From Cellulomonas flavigena DSM 20109 (lineage in GTDB: Bacteria; Actinomycetota; Actinomycetes; Actinomycetales; Cellulomonadaceae), in the NCBI RefSeq assembly GCF_000092865.1, contig NC_014151.1, positions 1,302,001-1,366,000 of the forward strand: DNA of 64,000 nucleotides, given 5' to 3'. The notes beneath the pieces were generated by a model. The model worked only from the letters and a program-made list of their open reading frames with translations. It searched no databases and had not been told where the DNA came from. Below are positions 1 to 7,280 of this stretch, piece by piece. The number at the start of each line of letters is the position of its first letter. Position 1 is the first letter of the stretch. The position numbers were made by a program, and so were the translations under genes.

Positions 1-2
1 GG

Positions 3-587
3 AAGGTCCACGAGCACATCGACGACCGGATGCGCGCCTGGCTGTCGGCGCAGCACGTGTTCTTCGTCGCGACCGCGCCGAGCGGCCCGGACGGGCGCGT
101 GAACGTCTCGCCCAAGGGTGTCGGCGGGACGTTCGCGGTGCTCGACGAGCGGACCGTGGCGTACGTCGACCTCACGGCGTCGGGGTCCGAGACGATCGCC
201 CACCTGCGCGAGAACGGACGGATCACGCTGATGTTCTGCGCGTTCGACGGACCGCCGGACATCGTCCGCCTGCACGGGCGGGGCCGGTTCGTCACGCTGT
301 ACGACGACGACTTCGACGAGCTGCTCGCGCGGTTCGACGGCGGGCTCGACGAGTCGCAGGGTGCGCGGGCCGTCGTCGTGGTCGATGTCGAGCGGGTCTC
401 CGACTCGTGCGGGTACGGCGTGCCCCTCATGGACTACCGCGGCGAGCGGGACCTGCTGCCGCAGTTCATGGCGCGCAAGGGCGTCGACGGGCGCGCGGCG
501 TACCGGCGGCAGAAGAACCGGACGAGCATCGACGGGCTGCCGGGGTTCGACATGGACCCGGTGCCGGGCGGCGGCGCCGCGGGCTGA
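3..587 (+). CDS. Pyridoxamine 5'-phosphate oxidase (PPOX)-fold family protein, 5' end outside window
   Basis: The reading frame is open to the left edge: codons before the first ATG (position 30) read KVHEHIDDR, which fits the usual N-terminus of this family, so the true start lies upstream of the window. The protein shows the family's early core (FFVATAP, then GRVNVSPKG) followed by a split-barrel pattern and a conserved C-terminal part (SCGYGVPLM). Members are small flavin- or F420-binding proteins; the substrate is not known. The stop at 585-587 precedes the ABC operon by 94 bp. Family assignment is firm, function is not. Confidence 0.85.
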   Translation, partial: KVHEHIDDRMRAWLSAQHVFFVATAPSGPDGRVNVSPKGVGGTFAVLDERTVAYVDLTASGSETIAHLRENGRITLMFCAFDGPPDIVRLHGRGRFVTLYDDDFDELLARFDGGLDESQGARAVVVVDVERVSDSCGYGVPLMDYRGERDLLPQFMARKGVDGRAAYRRQKNRTSIDGLPGFDMDPVPGGGAAG

Positions 588-681
588 CGGCCCCACGTCC
601 GCGGTCCGCGACGGTGCGGCGAACGGGTGAACCGCCGGCGCACGCCTGTCGGGCGTCGGGCGGGGTGCCGTAGCCCTGGGG

Positions 682-1653
682 ATGACCGAACCTGCCCGCC
701 CCGCAGCGGGCGACCCGGCCGTCGAGGTCCGCGGGCTGCGCAAGACGTACCGCACGACGTCGTTGCGGCAGGTCGTCGCGGTCGACCGGCTCGACCTCAC
801 GGTGCCGTCGGGCGGGGTGCACGGGTTCCTCGGCCCCAACGGCTCGGGCAAGACCACGACGATCCGCATGCTCCTGGGGCTCGTGCGGCCGGACAGCGGG
901 TCCGTGCGGCTGCTGGGGGCTCGCGTGCCCGACGGGCTGCCGGCCGTCGTCGGCCGCGTGGGGGCCGTCGTCGAGGGGCCGAGGTTCAGCCCCGACTTCT
1001 CGGGACGCCGCAATCTGCGGCTGCTCGCCGCCGCCATCGACGTCCCCGGCACGAGGGTCGAGGCGGCACTGGAACGGGTCGGCCTGCGCGAGCGCGGGCA
1101 GGACCAGTTCCGTCGGTACTCGCTCGGCATGAAGCAGCGGCTCGCGATCGCGGCCACGCTGCTGAAGGACCCCGCGCTGCTGATCCTCGACGAGCCGACG
1201 AACGGGCTGGACCCGCAGGGCATCCGCGACGTGCGCGCCACGATGCGGGCGCTGGCGGACGAGGGGCGCACCGTCCTGGTCTCCAGCCACCTGCTCGCCG
1301 AGGTCGAGCACGTCGCCGACACCGTCTCGGTCGTCGCGCGGGGGCGTCTCGTGGCCGAGGGGCGCGTCGGCGACCTGCTCGGTGGGGACGCCGCGCAGAC
1401 GGTGCGGGTGGGGGTGGCCGATCCCGTCCGGGGGGCCCAGCTGCTCGTCGCGCACGGCTGGAGCGTCCGCGACGACGGGGCCGTGCTGCTCGTCTCGGGC
1501 GCACCGGGCGCGGCGGCGGTCACGGAGGTCCTCGCGCGCGGCGACGTCTTCCCGCACGAGGTCGGGGTCGTGCGCCGTGACCTGGAGTCCGTGTTCCTCG
1601 AGCTCACCGGCTCCGGTGCGCGCGCCGGTCGTGCGCCGGAGGTCGCGGCATGA
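682..1653 (+). CDS. ABC transporter ATP-binding protein (DrrA/CcmA-type exporter)
   Basis: A 323-residue nucleotide-binding subunit. Walker A is GPNGSGKTTT (Lys near residue 57), followed by the signature YSLGMKQRL, Walker B LLILDEP and the H-loop SSHLL. The roughly 90 residues after the ATPase core match the accessory C-terminal part seen in DrrA-like exporters. It hydrolyses ATP at the cytoplasmic face to power the membrane partner encoded next; the genes overlap by 4 nt (ATGA at 1650-1653), which implies translational coupling. The substrate cannot be told; lipids, drugs or antibiotics are typical of the class. The ATG at 682 follows a CTGGGG stretch. Confidence 0.93.
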   Translation: MTEPARPAAGDPAVEVRGLRKTYRTTSLRQVVAVDRLDLTVPSGGVHGFLGPNGSGKTTTIRMLLGLVRPDSGSVRLLGARVPDGLPAVVGRVGAVVEGPRFSPDFSGRRNLRLLAAAIDVPGTRVEAALERVGLRERGQDQFRRYSLGMKQRLAIAATLLKDPALLILDEPTNGLDPQGIRDVRATMRALADEGRTVLVSSHLLAEVEHVADTVSVVARGRLVAEGRVGDLLGGDAAQTVRVGVADPVRGAQLLVAHGWSVRDDGAVLLVSGAPGAAAVTEVLARGDVFPHEVGVVRRDLESVFLELTGSGARAGRAPEVAA

Positions 1654-2624
1654 CCGCGCTGCTGCGAGCCGAGCTCGCGCGTGCCCGCGCGCGTCCGCTC
1701 GTGCTCGGGATGCTCCTGCTGGTCCTGCTCGGTGGGCTCGGCCTGGTGCTCACCGGGTGGTGGAGCACCCGCCCGCCGTCGCCGGCGCAGGTGGAGGCCG
1801 CTCGGGTGGCGCTGGCCGAGCAGGAGCAGGTCGTCGCGCTGTGCCTCGAGGCCCAGGCGCAGGCGCGCGCCGCGGGAGGGCCGGACGCCGAGCACGGCTG
1901 CAGCGACGTCGTGCCGTCCCTCGAGCGGTTCCTGCCGCAACGCCCGACCCTGGCGGCGGTCCTCACGGGACGGCTGCCGACCTTCGGGACGCTGGCGGTC
2001 CTGGCGATGGCCATGACCGCCGCGGGACTGGTCACGTCCGAGTTCCGGTCCGGGGCGATCGCCACGTGGCTGACCTTCGCGCCGCGCCGCGGGCAGGTGT
2101 TCCTGACCAAGCTCGCGGCGTCGTCGGTCGCCGCGCTCGTGGTCGCGCTCGTGCCCGCGGTGCTGACGCTCGCGGGCCTGGTGGCCGTGTGCGCGCTGAA
2201 CGGCGTCGCATGGGGAGTGGACGGTGCGTGGGCGGTCCGGTTCCTGACCTCCGCGGTGCGGTGGCTCGTGGTCGGGCTCGCGGTGGCGGCGGCGGTGCAC
2301 GGTCTCGCGTTCGCCGTCCGGCACGCCGCCGCGGTCACCGCAGTGGCCGTCTGGTGGGTCGCCACGGTGGAGTCCGCGTTGCCGCTGGTGCTGCCCGAGG
2401 CGGGCTGGCTGCGCACGTCCACGAACATCGCCGCCTTCGTCGAGGGCAGGGCGTGGTACTGGGTGCCGGTGTGCGTCACGGACCCGACCGTCCCGTCCGG
2501 TGAGACGTGCGAGCTCGCGTCCCACGCGGTCGGCGCGGGTCAGGGCGCGCTGGTGGGCGGTGTGCTCGTGGTGCTGATGGTCGTCGTCGGGTGGCTGTCG
2601 TTCCGGTTCCGCGACGTCACCTGA
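1650..2624 (+). CDS. ABC transporter permease (ABC-2 type)
   Basis: A 324-residue integral membrane protein whose ATG overlaps the stop of the ATPase gene. It has an N-terminal transmembrane segment (LVLGMLLLVLLGGLGLVL), an extracytoplasmic loop of about 80 residues with two Cys, then about five more hydrophobic helices, ending in a short cytoplasmic tail (SFRFRDVT). This layout is that of ABC-2 permeases that act as homodimers with a DrrA-type ATPase. The strict overlap supports one exporter. Substrate unknown. Confidence 0.85.
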   Translation: MTALLRAELARARARPLVLGMLLLVLLGGLGLVLTGWWSTRPPSPAQVEAARVALAEQEQVVALCLEAQAQARAAGGPDAEHGCSDVVPSLERFLPQRPTLAAVLTGRLPTFGTLAVLAMAMTAAGLVTSEFRSGAIATWLTFAPRRGQVFLTKLAASSVAALVVALVPAVLTLAGLVAVCALNGVAWGVDGAWAVRFLTSAVRWLVVGLAVAAAVHGLAFAVRHAAAVTAVAVWWVATVESALPLVLPEAGWLRTSTNIAAFVEGRAWYWVPVCVTDPTVPSGETCELASHAVGAGQGALVGGVLVVLMVVVGWLSFRFRDVT

Positions 2625-2636
2625 CGCGTCGGCCGT

Positions 2637-3665
2637 TCACCTGGCCAGGCGCTCCACCACCGCACCGAAGAGCCCGGGGGCGCGTCGCGCCACGGGGACC
2701 AGCGCTGCGCGCAGCGGGGACCCCGCCCACGTGACCAGCCCCGAGGTGAGCACGCGGTAGTCACGCGTCGCCGCCCACCACGCGCGCTCGTACGCCGCGG
2801 GGTCGTCGAGCGTCGCGACGGCGGCGCGCGCCTGCGCGAACCCGACGCGCAGCCCCTCACCGGTGAGCGCGTCGACGTAGCCCGACGCGTCGCCGACGAG
2901 CCGGACGGGCCCGGCCGTGCGGCGCCGGCTGCGCTGCCGCAGCGGGCCCGCACCGCGCGCGGGACCGGTGGGCACACCGTCGAGGCGTGCCGCGAGCTCG
3001 GGAAGGGTCGCGAGCGTGGACGCGAGGTCCGTGCCGCGCGGTCCCAGGAGTGCCACGCCGACGAGGTCGGCGGCGACGGGGGTCACGTACGCCTCGGCGA
3101 CCGGTGACCAGTGCACCTCGACGAGGTCCGACCACGGCGCCGTGCGGTAGTGGCGGCGCAGCCCGTAGCGGCGGCGGTCGGTGCCGGGCGGACGGCGGCG
3201 CGCAGGGGCCTCGAGCCCGACGAGGCGTCGCACGGTGGAGTGCAGCCCGTCGCACGCGAGCAGGTGGCGCGCGGAGACGCCCGCCGCCACGACGCCGGCG
3301 GGGCGGACCTGCACGTCGTCGACACGGGCGTGCGTCGTGACCGCTCCCAGGTCCGCCGCGCGCTCGCGCAGCGCGTCGTGCAGCACCGTGCGTCGCACGC
3401 CGCGGCCCGCCTCGCCGCGGAACCGGTGGTCGACGTGGCCCGCGCGGGAGCGATAGCTGATGCCCGCCAGCGCGCGCCCGGCCGGGTCGACGTCCCACGC
3501 CCGCAGCAGGCGCAGGGCTCCGGGCATGAGCCCCTCGCCGCACGCCTTGTCGACGGCGCCTGCGCGCGGTTCCACCACCACGACGTCCAGGCCGCGCAGC
3601 CGGGCCTCGATCGCCGCGGCGAGCCCGACGGGGCCGCCACCCACGACGAGGACGTCGGTGTCCAC
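2637..3665 (-). CDS. FAD-dependent monooxygenase of a phenolic-lipid cluster (SrsC/AgqC-like)
   Basis: A 342-residue flavoprotein. The N-terminal dinucleotide fold is DVLVVGGGPVGLAAAIEARL (residues 4-23), with a later GDASGYVDALTGEGL segment that is the GD motif contacting FAD ribityl in aromatic hydroxylases and geranylgeranyl reductases. It is the last gene of the minus-strand run type III PKS, methyltransferase, this gene, with only 4 nt between it and the methyltransferase. In the S. griseus srs and A. missouriensis agq systems the equivalent enzyme hydroxylates an alkylresorcinol to a quinol/quinone; by position I infer the same here. Start GTG at 3665. Family firm, exact substrate inferred. 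Confidence 0.82.
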   Translation of the reverse strand: MDTDVLVVGGGPVGLAAAIEARLRGLDVVVVEPRAGAVDKACGEGLMPGALRLLRAWDVDPAGRALAGISYRSRAGHVDHRFRGEAGRGVRRTVLHDALRERAADLGAVTTHARVDDVQVRPAGVVAAGVSARHLLACDGLHSTVRRLVGLEAPARRRPPGTDRRRYGLRRHYRTAPWSDLVEVHWSPVAEAYVTPVAADLVGVALLGPRGTDLASTLATLPELAARLDGVPTGPARGAGPLRQRSRRRTAGPVRLVGDASGYVDALTGEGLRVGFAQARAAVATLDDPAAYERAWWAATRDYRVLTSGLVTWAGSPLRAALVPVARRAPGLFGAVVERLAR

Positions 3666-3669
3666 CGTG

Positions 3670-4188
3670 CTATGCCGCGACGGTGGCGAGCGCGCGCTCC
3701 TCCGCCGGGATCCGGAAGCGCAGCAGCAGCACCGCGTTGAGCACCGTGAACGCGAGGGCCGTTACCCAGGCCGTGTGCACCAGGGGCAGCGCGATCCCCT
3801 CGAGGACGACCGCCACGTAGTTCGGGTGGCGCAACCACCGGTACGGGCCGCCGCCGACCAGCGGCAGGTCCGGCACCACGATGACCCGCGTGTTCCAGCG
3901 CGGCCCCAGCGTGCCGATGCACCACCAGCGCAGCGCCTGGCTCGCGACGACGAGCGCGAGCGCGGGCCACCCGAGCCACGGCAGGAAGGGCCGGTCCGCC
4001 ACGACGACCTCGACCACGCACGCCACGAGCAGCGCCGTGTGCAGCGCGACCATCGCGGGAAAGTGCCCGCGCCCGGTCTCGACGCCGCCGCGCGCGAACG
4101 ACCAGCGCGCGTTGCGCGCCGACACCACGAGCTCGGCCAGGCGCTCGACGGCGGTCAGTGCGACCACCGTCAGGTAGAGAGGGAGCAC
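3670..4188 (-). CDS. Isoprenylcysteine carboxyl methyltransferase-family methyltransferase (SrsB/AgqB-like)
   Basis: A 172-residue membrane protein with about four hydrophobic helices. The C-terminal part has the ICMT signature: RWWCIGTLGPRWNTRVIV, then GPYRWLRHPNYVAVVLE, the region that binds S-adenosylmethionine in this family. In phenolic-lipid operons such an enzyme O-methylates the alkylresorcinol made by the type III PKS. It sits 4 nt downstream of the PKS gene and 4 nt upstream of the FAD monooxygenase gene, so the three are almost certainly co-transcribed. A role in protein prenylcysteine methylation is unlikely in a bacterium. Confidence 0.85.
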   Translation of the reverse strand: MLPLYLTVVALTAVERLAELVVSARNARWSFARGGVETGRGHFPAMVALHTALLVACVVEVVVADRPFLPWLGWPALALVVASQALRWWCIGTLGPRWNTRVIVVPDLPLVGGGPYRWLRHPNYVAVVLEGIALPLVHTAWVTALAFTVLNAVLLLRFRIPAEERALATVAA

Positions 4189-4192
4189 GTCG

Positions 4193-5272
4193 TCAACCTT
4201 CCGTCGCGGACCAGCGCAGCAGGACGACCTCGGCGCTCACGCCGGGGCCGAAGGCGAGCAGCACCCCGGGCGACCCGCCGGGCGCCCCGGAGCGCAGGGT
4301 GCGGTCGAGCACGTCGAGCACCGACGCCGACGAGAGGTTGCCCACGGCGGCGAGCGAGGCCCGGCTCGCGGCGAGCGCGTCGTCGGGCAGGCCGAGCGAG
4401 TCGGAGACGGCGTCGAGGATTCTCGGCCCGCCGGCGTGCACGACCCACCGCGTGACGTCCCCCACCTTGAGGCCGTGCGCCGCGAGCAGGCCCTCGACGT
4501 CGGCCGCGAGCTCGGCGCGGATGACGTCCGGCAGCCCGGCGGAGAGCACGATCCGGAACCCCGTCGCGCCGACCTGCCACCCCAGGTCGCCCTCGGTGCC
4601 GGGGTACAGCCGGCTGCGGGCGGCCACGACCTCGGGGCCCTGCGCCCGTGCCGCCGCGGGGTGCGCGTCGCCGACGAGCACGGCCGCGGCCGCGCCGTCG
4701 CCGAACAGCCCGCTGGCCACGAGCGACGCGGGGTCGGTGTCGCCGTGCTGCAGCGTCAGCGAGCACAGCTCGAGGCACACGAGCAGCGCCGTGTCGTGCG
4801 GGTGGCCGACGAGGTGGTCGTGCACCCGCGCCAGTCCCGCGGCCCCACCGCCGCAGCCCCAGCCGAAGGACGGCGTCCGGCGCACGTCGCTGCGCATGCC
4901 CAGACGGCGCACCAGCGATGCGTCGACCGAGGGGGCGCCGATGCCGGTGACGCTCGTGAACAGCACGAGGTCGACGTCCTCGGCCGTGACACCCGCGTGC
5001 GCGAGGGCGTCGGCCGCCGCCTGCGCGGCGAGGTCCGTGCCGATACGCAGGTACAGGTCGTTCGCGTGACCGAAGTCGCGCACACCGGCGTAGTCCTGCG
5101 GTGCCAGTGCGAGGTGCCGCGTCCGTACGCCGCTGCCGGCGTGCAGGCGGCGCAGCAGCCGTGTCGCGCCCGCGTCGTCCCCCGCCACGAGCGGCACCAC
5201 CACGTCGCTGATGCGGCCCTGCTCACGCGGCGGCCCCGGCAGGGCGGAGGCGACCGCGAGCAGGTGCGACAT
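4193..5272 (-). CDS. Type III polyketide synthase (alkylresorcinol/phenolic-lipid synthase-like)
   Basis: A 359-residue chalcone/stilbene synthase-fold enzyme. The catalytic triad can be placed: Cys about residue 140 in PSFGWGCGGGAAGL, His about 279 in VVHAGGPRIL, Asn about 312 in GNLSSASV; the C-terminal GFGPG-like loop is LAFGPGVSAE. It would extend a fatty acyl starter with malonyl-CoA and cyclise it to an alkylresorcinol or pyrone. The ATG at 5272 starts the family's normal length; the frame is open further upstream but that part lacks homology-like character. It heads a three-gene operon and is divergent from a UbiA prenyltransferase across 66 bp, the gene set of the agq and srs phenolic-lipid clusters. 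Confidence 0.93.
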   Translation of the reverse strand: MSHLLAVASALPGPPREQGRISDVVVPLVAGDDAGATRLLRRLHAGSGVRTRHLALAPQDYAGVRDFGHANDLYLRIGTDLAAQAAADALAHAGVTAEDVDLVLFTSVTGIGAPSVDASLVRRLGMRSDVRRTPSFGWGCGGGAAGLARVHDHLVGHPHDTALLVCLELCSLTLQHGDTDPASLVASGLFGDGAAAAVLVGDAHPAAARAQGPEVVAARSRLYPGTEGDLGWQVGATGFRIVLSAGLPDVIRAELAADVEGLLAAHGLKVGDVTRWVVHAGGPRILDAVSDSLGLPDDALAASRASLAAVGNLSSASVLDVLDRTLRSGAPGGSPGVLLAFGPGVSAEVVLLRWSATEG

Positions 5273-5326
5273 GTCGCGATCGTGCCACGGTGCCCGTCCC
5301 GCGGCGCGGGGAGCAGGCCCGGCGGC

Positions 5327-5332
5327 TACGGT
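5327..5332 (+). promoter_or_regulatory. Probable leaderless -10 element of the UbiA gene
   Basis: TACGGT lies exactly 6 nt before the GTG start at 5339 and no Shine-Dalgarno sequence is present, the arrangement of actinobacterial leaderless mRNAs. Inferred from spacing only. Confidence 0.5.
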
Positions 5333-5338
5333 CGCACC

Positions 5339-6214
5339 GTGACCGACGCCTCCCGACCCGTGCGGGCGCGGCCTCGCCCGGCCGAGCGCGTCGTCGCGCT
5401 GCTCGCCGCGTGCCACCCGGGCCCGACGGTCGTCGTCACGACGCTGTGCACGGCGCTCGCCGCGGCGGTCGGTGCGCCCGCGGGGACGGTCGCGCTCGTG
5501 CTCGCCGTCGTCCTCGCCGGCCAGCTCTCGATCGGGTGGTCGAACGACTGGGTCGACGCGGCACGCGACCGCGCGGTGGGGCGGCGTGACAAGCCGGTCG
5601 TCACGGGTGCCGTGAGCCCGGCGCTGCTGCGCGCGGCGGCGTTCGCCGCGCTCGCGCTCGCGGTGTGCCTGTCGCTGCTCGCCGGGCCGGCGGCCGCCGC
5701 GGCCCACGCCGCCGTCGTGGCCATGGGGTGGGCGTACAACGTGGGGCTGAAGTCGACGGTCGCGTCGGGCGTGCCGTACGCCGTCGCGTTCGGTGCGCTG
5801 CCGGCGTTCGTCGTGCTGGCCCGCCCGGGCGACGGCCTGCCCGCGGGCTGGCTGGTCGCGGTCGGTGCGCTGCTCGGCGTCGGCGCCCACCTCGTCAACG
5901 TGCTGCCGGACCTCGAGGACGACGCCGGGACGGGCGTGCGCGGGCTGCCGCACCGGCTGGGCCGCCGGGCGACGGCGGTGCTGGCGCCGGGGGTGCTGGC
6001 GGCGGCCGTCGTGGTCGCGGTCCTCGGGCCTCCCGGGCCGCCGCGGGTGGTGCCGGCCGCGCTCGGGGTCGGTGCCGTGGCGGTCGCGGTCACCGCGGGC
6101 GTCGTGGGCGCCGCGCGCCCGGCGAGCCGGGCCCCGTTCACGCTCGCGATGCTCGTCGCGGGCCTGTGCGTGCTCGTGCTCGTCGTGACCGGTGCGGACG
6201 GCGCGCTGACGTGA
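5339..6214 (+). CDS. UbiA-family prenyltransferase (AgqD-like)
   Basis: A 291-residue polytopic membrane enzyme with about eight hydrophobic helices. Both Asp-rich Mg-diphosphate motifs are present: NDWVDAARDRAVGRRDKP (near residues 68-85) and PDLEDDAGTG later. Such enzymes move a prenyl group from a prenyl diphosphate to an aromatic acceptor at the membrane. It is divergent from the type III PKS operon across 66 bp; in the agq cluster of Actinoplanes a UbiA enzyme attaches a (dihydro)geranyl group to the alkylquinol, and I infer the same type of tailoring here. Menaquinone (MenA) or chlorophyll-type functions are less likely given the context. Start GTG at 5339. Confidence 0.87.
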   Translation: MTDASRPVRARPRPAERVVALLAACHPGPTVVVTTLCTALAAAVGAPAGTVALVLAVVLAGQLSIGWSNDWVDAARDRAVGRRDKPVVTGAVSPALLRAAAFAALALAVCLSLLAGPAAAAAHAAVVAMGWAYNVGLKSTVASGVPYAVAFGALPAFVVLARPGDGLPAGWLVAVGALLGVGAHLVNVLPDLEDDAGTGVRGLPHRLGRRATAVLAPGVLAAAVVVAVLGPPGPPRVVPAALGVGAVAVAVTAGVVGAARPASRAPFTLAMLVAGLCVLVLVVTGADGALT

Positions 6215-6270
6215 GGCGCGGCGGGGTCCGGCGCGACCACCGCCCCGGACGACGCCCGGCGTCCCGTGCC

Positions 6271-6924
6271 TCAGTCGTCCTGCAGGTCCACGACGACGCG
6301 CGCCGGGTCGCCGAGGACCGTGACGCGGAACTCACGGGGCCCGTCGTCCACACCGACGAACGACTGCGTCATCCCCTCGAACGTCAGCGGACGCACCACG
6401 TGCTCGACGTCGCCGTCGGCGGGGCGCAGGTCCTGGGAGTGCTCCTGGGGCCCGGACTCCGTCGGGTACGTCGTGCCGACGAGCCACACCTGGAGGATCG
6501 CGTCGCCGTCGACCTGGCGGACCTCGCCGCTCGGGTCCTCGACGGCCTGCTCGACGTACCCCACGCGGTACCCCGGGACGCCCTGGCCACCCTCGAGCTG
6601 GTAGACGACCCGGTCGTACCCGTCGTGCTCGCCGGTACGCACCTCGGTGACGACGTACCCCGACGCGTCCCCGTCGGACGCGAGCTCCGTGCCGGGGGCG
6701 CTGAACGCGCCGAGGTCGGTCTCGGGCTCCGGCGCGGGCGCCGGAGCCCGAGAGGGCGTCGGCTCGGGGGTCGGGGGCGGGGTGGGGCTCGCGGTCGCCG
6801 GTGCGGTCGACGTGGGGCCGGGTGTCGTCGCCGGGTCGTCGGCGGCGCCGCACGCCGTGAGGGTCGTGGCCAGCAGCGCGACGGCGCCCGCGGTCGCGGC
6901 ACGGCGTGCGGGTGTGACGGTCAT
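6271..6924 (-). CDS. Lipoprotein with AMIN-like domain
   Basis: A 217-residue lipoprotein: signal peptide with lipobox LTAC (Cys about residue 25), then a Pro/Thr/Ser-rich linker of about 50 residues (repeated PTPEPTPS-like text), then a compact beta domain (GYDRVVYQLEGG ... GVPGYRVGYVEQ ... VVVDLQDD). This domain resembles the AMIN-like domain found in secreted actinobacterial proteins of the cell envelope; its ligand is unknown. A clear Shine-Dalgarno (GAGGAGG) lies upstream of the ATG. It is convergent with the UbiA gene and monocistronic. Confidence 0.83.
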   Translation of the reverse strand: MTVTPARRAATAGAVALLATTLTACGAADDPATTPGPTSTAPATASPTPPPTPEPTPSRAPAPAPEPETDLGAFSAPGTELASDGDASGYVVTEVRTGEHDGYDRVVYQLEGGQGVPGYRVGYVEQAVEDPSGEVRQVDGDAILQVWLVGTTYPTESGPQEHSQDLRPADGDVEHVVRPLTFEGMTQSFVGVDDGPREFRVTVLGDPARVVVDLQDD

Positions 6925-7052
6925 GGGTGCCTCCTCGGCTCGTCCTCCACCGTAGGGCGCGCCGACAGGAGCGTCCCGCGGCGCACCGCGACGGCACGAG
7001 AAGTCCGATGGGTGGACACGTCAACCACGATGCGAGACGAGAGGGGTGGAAC

Positions 7053-7130
7053 GTGACATCCGCCGACCGCAGGCGTATGGTCACCAGCGTGCAGACGATC
7101 CTCGTAGTACTTCCTGAGCGCGCCGGCTGA
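7053..7130 (+). CDS. ilvBNC leader peptide (transcription attenuation)
   Basis: A 25-codon peptide (GTG at 7053 behind GAGAGGGG-rich RBS at 7037-7046) or a 17-codon version from the in-frame ATG at 7077. Both end TILVVLPERAG: five consecutive branched-chain codons ATC CTC GTA GTA CTT at 7098-7112. GTA and CTT are rare in this GC-rich DNA, which would sharpen the response to charged tRNA supply. It is followed after 34 nt by a strong terminator hairpin and then by ilvB. Attenuation of ilvBNC by a leader peptide is known in Corynebacterium; the same mechanism is inferred here. Confidence 0.8.
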   Translation: MTSADRRRMVTSVQTILVVLPERAG

Positions 7131-7164
7131 CGCCACCGCCCCAGGTCGCTCGTCGCGCGCGCTC

Positions 7165-7204
7165 GCCCCTCGTCCAGCCCGGTGCCCGGGTCGAGGGGCT
7201 TTTT
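7165..7204 (+). terminator. ilvBNC attenuator terminator
   Basis: Arms GCCCCTCG (7165-7172) and CGAGGGGC (7192-7199) form a perfect 8-bp stem, with a GC-rich loop that can fold further, followed at once by five T residues (7200-7204). It lies between the leader peptide and ilvB (start 7281), with no other gene between, so it is a rho-independent attenuator. Confidence 0.82.
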
Positions 7205-7280
7205 CGTGCCCGGCGTCCGTCCGGCGCGGCCCCCTCGCACCGGACGACCACCACCCGCACTCGACCCGCAGGAGACGCAG

